64,000 nt of DNA, taken from contig NZ_BOMW01000012.1 in NCBI RefSeq assembly GCF_016862395.1, positions 1 to 64,000 of the forward strand. Reading direction: 5' to 3'. The translations under genes were made by a program, and so were the position numbers. Numbering within the stretch: the stretch's first letter is position 1; each line of letters opens with the position of its first letter. Shown piece by piece: positions 53,332-59,440 of this stretch. Source of the stretch: Actinoplanes siamensis. GTDB lineage: Bacteria > Actinomycetota > Actinomycetes > Mycobacteriales > Micromonosporaceae. The notes under the pieces were generated by a model that did no database searches, had not been told where the DNA came from, and was given only the letters and a program-made list of their open reading frames with translations.

Positions 53332-53975
53332 TGAGTCTCGCCACGCTGCTGCTGCTCGCGGACGGCCGCCTGCCGTCCGGCGGGCACGCCCACTCGGCCG
53401 GGTTGGAGGCGCAGGTCACGGCCGGCCGGGTGCGCTCGGTCGCGGATCTGGACGGTTTCCTCCGCGGGAAGCTGGCCACCGGCGGGCTGGTGTCGGCGGC
53501 GTTCGCGGCGGCGGCCTGCGCGGATGCGACCCGCTGGGCCGACCTGGACGCGGGGCTCGACGCGCGTACCCCGTCCCCGGCCCTGCGCCGGGCCTCGCGG
53601 GCGCAGGGCCGTGCGCTGCTGCGCGCCGGGCGGGCCATGTGGCCGGTGGCCGGCGTCGGCCGGGAGCCGCACCAGCCGGTGGCGCTCGGCGCGCTGGCCG
53701 CGGCCGCCGGGCTGTCCCCGGGGCAGGCCGCGGTGGCCGCGGCACACGGTGCGATCACCGGTCCGGCCAGTGCGGCGGTCCGGCTGCTGGGGCTGGATCC
53801 GTACCGGGTGCACGCGCTCCTGGCCCGGCTGGCCCCGGAGTGTGACCGGATCGCGGAGGTCGCCGCCTCCCGATCCGGCGACGCCGTCGACCGGTTGCCG
53901 GCCTCGGGCGCTCCCCTGCTCGACATCGGCGCCGAATATCACGCCACCTGGGAGGTGCGTCTCTTTGCATCCTGA
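53331..53975 (+). CDS. ureF: Urease accessory protein UreF
   Basis: UreF bridges UreD and UreG during nickel insertion. The 214-residue, helical protein has [21 protein letters not shown] at the N-terminus, the family signature, then [16 protein letters not shown] and [23 protein letters not shown] shares one base with the ureC stop, and its end overlaps the ureG start by 11 bp. Confidence 0.93.
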
Positions 53976-54660
53976 ACCGCGGGCACATCATGTCCCTCAC
54001 ACCCACCCGGAACCGGAGGTGGACCCGCACGCGCCGCTGACGGGCGGGTCCAGGGCGCTGCGCGTCGGGATCGGCGGGCCGGTCGGATCCGGCAAGACCG
54101 CGCTGGTGGCGGCGCTGTGCCGGGCGCTCGGCGCCCAGCTGCGGCTGGCCGTGGTGACGAACGACATCTACACCACCGAGGACGCGGACTTCCTGCTCCG
54201 CAACGGGGTGCTGCCGGCGGAACGGATCCGCGCGGTGGAGACCGGGTGCTGCCCGCACACCGCGATCCGGGACGACATCTCGGCGAACCTGGACGCGGTC
54301 GAGGATCTGGAGTCCTCGCTCGGGCCGCTCGACCTGGTCCTGCTGGAGAGCGGCGGGGACAACCTGACCGCCACGTTCAGCAAGGGGCTGATCGACCAGC
54401 AGATCTTCGTGGTGGACGTGTCCGGCGGGGACAAGGTCCCGCGCAAGGGGGGCCCGGGCGTCACGACCGCGGACCTGCTGGTGATCAACAAGACGGATCT
54501 GGCGCCTCTGGTGGGCGCCGACCTGTCGGTGATGGACCGGGACGCCCGGGCCCGGCGCGGCGACCTGCCGACGGTGTTCCTGTCGCTGGCCGAGGATCGG
54601 GGCGCCACGCCTGTCGCGGACTGGATCCGCGGCCTCGTGGCGGCGCGCGCCGCCGGCTGA
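53965..54660 (+). CDS. ureG: Urease accessory GTPase UreG
   Basis: UreG is a SIMIBI-class GTPase that delivers nickel. The 231-residue protein has a His-rich N-terminus ([21 protein letters not shown]), P-loop [14 protein letters not shown], metal-binding CPH in [22 protein letters not shown], and NKTDLAP for guanine. The best start is TTG at 53965 with GGAGG nine bases upstream inside ureF; an alternative GTG near 54019 would remove the His cluster. No ureE is present, so this His-rich tail may store nickel. Confidence 0.93.
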   Translation: MHPEPRAHHVPHTHPEPEVDPHAPLTGGSRALRVGIGGPVGSGKTALVAALCRALGAQLRLAVVTNDIYTTEDADFLLRNGVLPAERIRAVETGCCPHTAIRDDISANLDAVEDLESSLGPLDLVLLESGGDNLTATFSKGLIDQQIFVVDVSGGDKVPRKGGPGVTTADLLVINKTDLAPLVGADLSVMDRDARARRGDLPTVFLSLAEDRGATPVADWIRGLVAARAAG

Positions 54661-54678
54661 TCCCCCCGGGGAGGGACG

Positions 54679-55488
54679 ATGAAGGCGAAGGCCCGCGTGG
54701 TCGCCGAGGTGGACGGGCACGGCCGTACCCGGCTGGCGGTGCTGCGCGGGGAGTCGCCGCTGCTGCTCCGGCGGACCGGGCGGCACACCGCGGAGGGGGT
54801 CACCGTGCACCTCGTCGGCGGGGCGGCCGGCCCGCTGCGCGGCGACGAGCTGCGGCTGGACGTCGAGGTGGGGCCGGGGGCGCGGCTGGAGGTGCTCAGC
54901 GTCGCGGCGCAGCTCGCGCTCCCCGGCCGGCCGGCGCCGGCGTCCCGGTTGACGGTCACCGCCGACGTCGCGGCCGGTGGCGCGTTGCGGTGGATCCCGG
55001 AGCCGCTGATCGCCGCCGCCGGCTGTGATCACGTCGTGGTCACCCGGGTCGCGGTCGAGGCGGGTGGGTCGCTGTTGTGGCGCGACGACCTGGTCTGCGG
55101 GCGGCACGGCGAGGTCTGCGGCGACGTCCTCGCCGACACCCTCGTCCGGTACGGCGGAACCACCCTCCACCGGCACGAACTGGCCGTCGGTCCCCGTGCC
55201 CCGGGCTGGGACGGCCCGGCGGTGCTCGGCGCCGGCCGCGCCATCGGCACGCTGCTCACCGCCGGCCCGGACGCGGTCACGCCCGGGTCGGCCGGCCCGG
55301 CCGTGGCGCTCATGCCCCTGGCCGGCCCCGGCATGCTGGCCACCGCCGTCGGCGCTGACATCCGGGAGGTCCGGGCGGCCCTCGATCCGCTCTGCGCCGC
55401 CGGACACGTGGAGGGCGGCCGAAGCCGCCCTCCACGGGAGATCACCGTCAGGCCGCCACGGCTATCGGCACGCCGTGGCTGTCGGTGA
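54679..55488 (+). CDS. ureD: Urease accessory protein UreD (UreH)
   Basis: UreD docks on apo-urease and recruits UreF and UreG. The 269-residue protein has ARVVAEVDGHGRTRLAVLRG, GDELRLDVEVGPGARLEV, a central WIPEPLIAAAGCDHVVVTRV-type region, and ends after VRAALDPLCAAG. GGGGAGG lies upstream of ATG 54679. The last 27 codons run through a perfect terminator hairpin and overlap the convergent sigma-factor gene by 41 bp, so the C-terminal tail (RPPREITVRPPRLSARRGCR) is unusual. Confidence 0.9.
   Translation: MKAKARVVAEVDGHGRTRLAVLRGESPLLLRRTGRHTAEGVTVHLVGGAAGPLRGDELRLDVEVGPGARLEVLSVAAQLALPGRPAPASRLTVTADVAAGGALRWIPEPLIAAAGCDHVVVTRVAVEAGGSLLWRDDLVCGRHGEVCGDVLADTLVRYGGTTLHRHELAVGPRAPGWDGPAVLGAGRAIGTLLTAGPDAVTPGSAGPAVALMPLAGPGMLATAVGADIREVRAALDPLCAAGHVEGGRSRPPREITVRPPRLSARRGCR
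55408..55435. terminator. Bidirectional terminator inside the ureD 3' end
   Basis: GTGGAGGGCGGC (55408-55419) and GCCGCCCTCCAC (55424-55435) form a perfect 12-bp stem closed by a CGAA tetraloop. It lies 13 bp past the sigma-factor stop on the minus strand and within the last 27 codons of ureD on the plus strand. There is no T tract. Confidence 0.7.
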
Positions 55489-56350
55489 GAGCCAGCCGGG
55501 TGTGCAGATTGCCCTGTTGCTGCACCTTCGCGAAATACTCGCTGCGGCGCCGCTGCAGACATCCCTTCCGGGTACGCGGACCACCGGCCGCCACGGTCAG
55601 CAGTTCCGGCGCGAGCGAGCTGTTCAGCCCCTCCCGCAGCAGCCGCAGCGCCTCGGTGCGCAGCTGGGAGATCCGGGACTCGGTCACGCCGAGTCGTGCC
55701 GCCACCTCGCTGAGCGGCTGTTCCTGCAGGAACGATTCCTCCACGACCTGGCGCAGCCGCTCGGGCAGCGCCTGGATGGCCTGGTGCAGATAACCCAGGC
55801 GTTCCCGCTTGAGCAGCAGATCCTCGGGCCCCTCGGACAGCTCCGGCACCATCTCCTCGGCCGCCCCGGTCGGGAAGCCCTGCAGGCTCAGCAGCGACGC
55901 CTTCTGCACGTCGTCCTCGACGCTGGCCAGCTCGGACACCCCGATGCCGAGCATTTCGGCGACCTCGGCATCGCTCGGGGTGCGTCCCAGCGCGGCGGTC
56001 AGTTCCTGGCGGGCGGAAGCGGCACGCCGTGCCCGGGCCCGCACCGACCGGCTGGCCCAGTCCTGTCCCCTCAGCTCGTCCAGCAGCGCGCCGCGGATCC
56101 GCACCGCGGCGAAGCGATGAAAGGGGATCCCGCGGGTCACGTCGAAGGAGCGCGCCGCTCCGAGCAATGCCGCGAAGCCGGCGGAGGAGAGGTCATCCGA
56201 GTGAACGTGGCCAGGCACCCGGTTGAGCAGTTCCCGCACCAGGTGGCCGACCATCGGCATGTGCTCGCGGATCAGGTCCTCGATGTCACGCGCGGAGGGC
56301 GCGTCGTGCATGGTGCCGAAGGTGGCGGGGAGTTCGGTCGTGGCGGTCAC
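55448..56350 (-). CDS. FliA/WhiG-family RNA polymerase sigma factor
   Basis: The 300-residue protein has sigma region 2 (about 28-105: MVGHLVRELLNRVPGHVHSD, AARSFDVTRGIPFHRFAAVR, RIRGALLDELRGQDW), region 3 (about 110-155) and region 4 (about 193-245: ALPERLRQVVEESFLQEQPL, SEVAARLGVTESRISQLRTE). The pattern fits the sigma-28 (FliA/WhiG/SigF) group controlling motility, sporulation or stress. A further 55-residue tail after region 4 is unusual. GTG 56350 is preceded by GAGGAGG five bases away, so the upstream in-frame ATG 56368 and longer frames are less likely. No anti-sigma gene is adjacent. The target is unknown; motility or sporangium genes are possible. Confidence 0.87.
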   Translation of the reverse strand: MTATTELPATFGTMHDAPSARDIEDLIREHMPMVGHLVRELLNRVPGHVHSDDLSSAGFAALLGAARSFDVTRGIPFHRFAAVRIRGALLDELRGQDWASRSVRARARRAASARQELTAALGRTPSDAEVAEMLGIGVSELASVEDDVQKASLLSLQGFPTGAAEEMVPELSEGPEDLLLKRERLGYLHQAIQALPERLRQVVEESFLQEQPLSEVAARLGVTESRISQLRTEALRLLREGLNSSLAPELLTVAAGGPRTRKGCLQRRRSEYFAKVQQQGNLHTRLALTDSHGVPIAVAA

Positions 56351-56505
56351 GTAGTCCTCCTCACTCATACGAACCGGCTGGTTAAGCCGGCTGATGAGAT
56401 GAAGAGTGATGGCCGTCGGGTGCAGCGGAGCCCGAACTCGGTTGCTTTTGTGGAGTTTTTTCACGTAAAGCCTCAGGTCGGCGAACGACCGAGGTCCGGA
56501 AACGT

Positions 56506-56545
56506 GACGATCCGCCTGACCGGACACCCGGTCACGCGGATCGTC
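56506..56545 (-). terminator. Strong hairpin downstream of the 83-residue gene
   Basis: GACGATCCGC (56506-56515) pairs with GCGGATCGTC (56536-56545); inside, GACCGG (56518-56523) pairs with CCGGTC (56528-56533), giving a 16-bp interrupted stem. It lies 15 bp after the stop of the upstream minus-strand gene and separates it from the sigma-factor gene. Confidence 0.65.
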
Positions 56546-56560
56546 TCCTTGCAGGGGATA

Positions 56561-56812
56561 TCAGTGCAACACCGGGGCGCGCATCGTCATCATCTCCGCC
56601 AGTTCCGCCCGCACCCAGCGCATCCGGCGGACCGCGACGTCCGGGTGGTCACCGAACTCGGCGGCCACGCCGGCTGCGCATCCGTCGCTGCCGTGCCGGA
56701 GGATCATACGAGTTATCTCCTCCTCCACGGCGGCGCGACTCGGGTATTCGGACGGCTGCAGACACGAGACGAACAGCGCCTCGGCGGCCAAATCCTTAAC
56801 ACTGCTGATCAT
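56561..56812 (-). CDS. Small conserved actinobacterial protein
   Basis: An 83-residue protein starts at ATG 56812 with GGGAG eight bases upstream. It is helical and contains YPSRAAVEEEITRMILRHGS, DGCAAGVAAEFGDHPDVAVR and RMRWVRAELAEMM. I recall many actinobacterial hypothetical proteins with this CAAxxAAEFGDHPxxAxxRMRW pattern, but no function. A single Cys lies in DGCAAG. It is monocistronic with its own hairpin terminator. Confidence 0.7.
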   Translation of the reverse strand: MISSVKDLAAEALFVSCLQPSEYPSRAAVEEEITRMILRHGSDGCAAGVAAEFGDHPDVAVRRMRWVRAELAEMMTMRAPVLH

Positions 56813-57128
56813 TTGTCGAACTCCCCGTTGCGACGACCTGCTTGTTGGGTCCGGCGCCGGAACTCGCGTGGATGCAGATTCCATCATCCTCGGGAGAGCA
56901 CTGCCGGTCGGCAGCCACGCCGCGCGAAATCACCGCAATCCCGGCCAGACTTCCCGGGGCGGGTGGAAGGCAGAGTACCTGTCGTTTTCGCCTTCACCGT
57001 AACGCGGTATGTGCCGAATGACTTCTGCTTTTCGGGCCCGGCGAGGTTGTACCCAGGGGTCGGACCAGGCAATCACCGACGGCCGGTGCAGTCGGATTTT
57101 TCCTGACGATCCGGTCACGACCCCGCCC
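56813..57128. other. Gene-free stretch between the small gene and kinase 3
   Basis: 316 bp with no supported gene. Short open frames exist on the minus strand but lack coding features. A small CACCG-CGGTG hairpin near 57080 may help end the kinase 3 transcript. The promoter of the small gene should lie here but is not obvious. Confidence 0.35.
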
Positions 57129-59048
57129 TCAGCAGTCGACACCCTCTTCGCAGCCGTCCACCGAGGTGCCCGGCGCCGGCGGCGCGTCCGTGGTCGGACC
57201 GTCCACGCCGTCCGGCGCCTGGCTCGCGTTCTGCGACTGATCCGGTTCCGGCTGCACCGTGAAGGTCGACGGGTCGCTGGGCTCGTCGTCCTCGCCGCCG
57301 CCGCCGGTGACCGGGGGCGTCGCGGAACTCGTCCCGGGCGCCGGCGTCCTGGTCGCGGTCCGGCTCGGGCCGGCGCTGGTCGGCGTGATGTGCACGATGC
57401 CGCCGGTGTCGACGGAGATGCCGGGCACCGGCGTGGAGTCGGTGGCCGGCGCGCCCAGCCGGACCGTGCCGTCGGAGAGCTGCTCGACCGGGCGCGACGG
57501 CTCGCCGGGCTCACCCGACACGTACGCCTGGCAGGTCTTGCCGTTGAGCTGGAAGAGCATCGGGGCGGCATTGCTCCGCACGAACCGCCCGGAGATCTCC
57601 AGTGTGGTGTTCTCCTGCGGCTCCAGCGCCGCCGCCGACTGGACGGTGACCGCCCGGTTGTCCTGGAGGAGGTCGACCTTGCCCTGGCCGGAGACGGTCT
57701 GGTCGCCCGGCATCAGGAACCAGAGCTTCCAGTCCTCGACCGCCCGGTCCCCCCGGTTGGCGAGGGTGACCTGGGCCTTGAACCGGCCCTTCTCCTGCGA
57801 CCAGACGGCGTAGCTGACGATGCAGTTGCCCGCCGCCGGGACCACGCTCGGACCGGGCGTGACCGCGTTGGCGCGCTCGTCGCCCTTCGGCGGGGCGGCC
57901 AGGCTCCACCCGTACGTCAGGCCGCTGAGCAGCCCGATCGTGCCCAGCACGACCAGCGCACGCCGGGTCCGGATCTGCTTGCGGGTACGGGCCGGCGACC
58001 GGTCGCCGGACGGGACCGGCGGCGGGCCTCCCGCACCCGGGCGCAGCGACGGCGGCCGGTCGCCGGCGTCCGGCGAGGGCGGCGACAGCGACGCGGCCGC
58101 CGCGGCCGGCCCCATGCCCGCGTAGGGATAGCCGGACGGCAGGATCGTGGTGTCCTCGCCGCTGTCCTCCCAGTCCGCGCGTAAGCCGCTGACCTGTGGC
58201 ATCGGTGCGCCAGCGGCGACAGCGGCCAGCACGTGCGCGACCTCCGCGGTGGGCGGGCGGTCCGCCGGCCGCTTCTCCAGGCAACGGCCGACCAGGGCGT
58301 CCACCTCGTGCGGCAGGCCCTCGACCGGCGGCAGCGGATCGGGCTCCACGTACTGGTGGGCGCGCAGCAGGGCGGTCGTGGTGCCGACGTCCCACGGGAG
58401 CTGGCCGATCAGCATCCGGTAGATCAGCAGGCCGACCGCGTAGACGTCGGTGGCCGGGCTGACCTGGCCGCCCTCCAGGCGCTCGGGGGCCAGGTAGGCC
58501 GGCGTGCCGAGCAGGCTGCCGTCCGGGTCGGTGTCGTTCTCCCCGATCAGGGCGGAAATACCGAAGTCGACCACCTTCGCCCCGGACTGGGTGAGCATCA
58601 CGTTGGCCGGGGTGACGTCGCGGTGCACGATCCCGCGCGCGTGCGCGGCCGCCAGGGCGGCCGCGACCTCGGCGCTGATCCGGACGGCGGTGTTCCACGG
58701 CAGGGTGCGGACCCGGGCCAGCACCGCGGCCAGCGACTCGCCGTCGACCAGCTCCATCACGACGTACGGCACGGGCTCGCCGTCGATCGTGGCGGCCTCG
58801 CCGTAGTCGTACACGTTGGTGATGTGCGGGTGGCTCAGCCGCGCCGCGGCCTGCGCCTCGGCCCGCAGCCGGCGCCGGAAGGAGGGATCGGCGCTGGTGG
58901 ACGGGGGCAGCACCTTGACCGCCACCTGGCGGCCGAGAACTTCGTCGAAGCCTCGCCAAACCACCGACATCCCGCCGGCCCCGAGCCGCTCCACCAGCCG
59001 ATACCGGCCGGCGAGCAGACCCGAACCGGGCAGGTCCGTCGTGCTCAT
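57129..59048 (-). CDS. Membrane Ser/Thr protein kinase 3 with extracellular CBM2-like domain
   Basis: The 639-residue protein has a Hanks-type kinase domain (about 14-275): GAGGMSVVW, Lys45, catalytic HRDVTPAN (Asp144, with Thr146 instead of Lys), DFG 161-163, GTPAYLAPER. A Pro-rich linker leads to a membrane helix (364-383). Outside lies a domain (409-510) matching family 2 carbohydrate-binding modules: Cys409 ... VWSQ ... FKAQVTLANRGDRAVEDWKL ... GDQTVSG ... FVRSNAAPMLFQLNGKTC with Cys506, the usual terminal disulfide. Of the three surface Trp of cellulose-binding CBM2a, only the first (Trp416) seems kept. A Pro/Thr-rich tail ends GCEEGVDC. ATG 59048 precedes the kinase domain. It is a likely extracellular-ligand sensor. 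Confidence 0.9.
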   Translation of the reverse strand: MSTTDLPGSGLLAGRYRLVERLGAGGMSVVWRGFDEVLGRQVAVKVLPPSTSADPSFRRRLRAEAQAAARLSHPHITNVYDYGEAATIDGEPVPYVVMELVDGESLAAVLARVRTLPWNTAVRISAEVAAALAAAHARGIVHRDVTPANVMLTQSGAKVVDFGISALIGENDTDPDGSLLGTPAYLAPERLEGGQVSPATDVYAVGLLIYRMLIGQLPWDVGTTTALLRAHQYVEPDPLPPVEGLPHEVDALVGRCLEKRPADRPPTAEVAHVLAAVAAGAPMPQVSGLRADWEDSGEDTTILPSGYPYAGMGPAAAAASLSPPSPDAGDRPPSLRPGAGGPPPVPSGDRSPARTRKQIRTRRALVVLGTIGLLSGLTYGWSLAAPPKGDERANAVTPGPSVVPAAGNCIVSYAVWSQEKGRFKAQVTLANRGDRAVEDWKLWFLMPGDQTVSGQGKVDLLQDNRAVTVQSAAALEPQENTTLEISGRFVRSNAAPMLFQLNGKTCQAYVSGEPGEPSRPVEQLSDGTVRLGAPATDSTPVPGISVDTGGIVHITPTSAGPSRTATRTPAPGTSSATPPVTGGGGEDDEPSDPSTFTVQPEPDQSQNASQAPDGVDGPTTDAPPAPGTSVDGCEEGVDC

Positions 59049-59272
59049 GTGCCCCCACAGGCGCGCTTCGAGGAAACGCCGGACCGCACCGCCATGCGCC
59101 CCCGACGCCGGGCGACTCGGGCCCACTGATCGGATCCCGAGCATCCCCCATCGATGGCGAGGATGTTAGTCCCTGGCAGGCGTCAGTTCGATTCACCACC
59201 ATGCGATCTACCAGGCAATCATTACCGTCTGTGGGATCGGCCGAGCGACGTGTGAGGCTGGCCGAACGGCCA

Positions 59273-59286
59273 GGAAAGCGCTTTCC
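59273..59286. promoter_or_regulatory. LacI-family operator-like palindrome
   Basis: GGAAAGCGCTTTCC is a perfect 14-bp palindrome with the CG centre typical of LacI/GalR-family operators that control carbohydrate genes in actinobacteria. It lies 225 bp upstream of the kinase 3 start and 155 bp after cphA. Confidence 0.55.
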
Positions 59287-59404
59287 GTAAACACGCCGTC
59301 ACGGAGGGGCGGAGACGGGTGCGGGGATTGCCCGCTTCGCCGGAACTTGCGCCTTCAACTTTCGAGTGACTCCGTCGTGGAGATATGCACGATTAGTCAA
59401 TGCA

Positions 59405-59438
59405 TCGCTACGCAGCGAGATCATGCCTGTCCATGATC
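59405..59438 (-). terminator. Tandem hairpins after cphA
   Basis: GATCATG (59419-59425) pairs with CATGATC (59432-59438) around 6 nt, and TCGCT (59405-59409) pairs with AGCGA (59414-59418) around 4 nt. They begin two bases past the cphA stop. No long U tract follows, so termination is probable but not certain. Confidence 0.5.
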
Positions 59439-59440
59439 TG

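Larger units (their letters stand above)
59049..59440. other. Intergenic region between kinase 3 and cphA
   Basis: 392 bp without a supported gene. It holds the kinase 3 promoter region, a perfect LacI-type palindrome (59273-59286) and two hairpins just after the cphA stop. No clear -10/-35 pair is evident. Confidence 0.5.
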
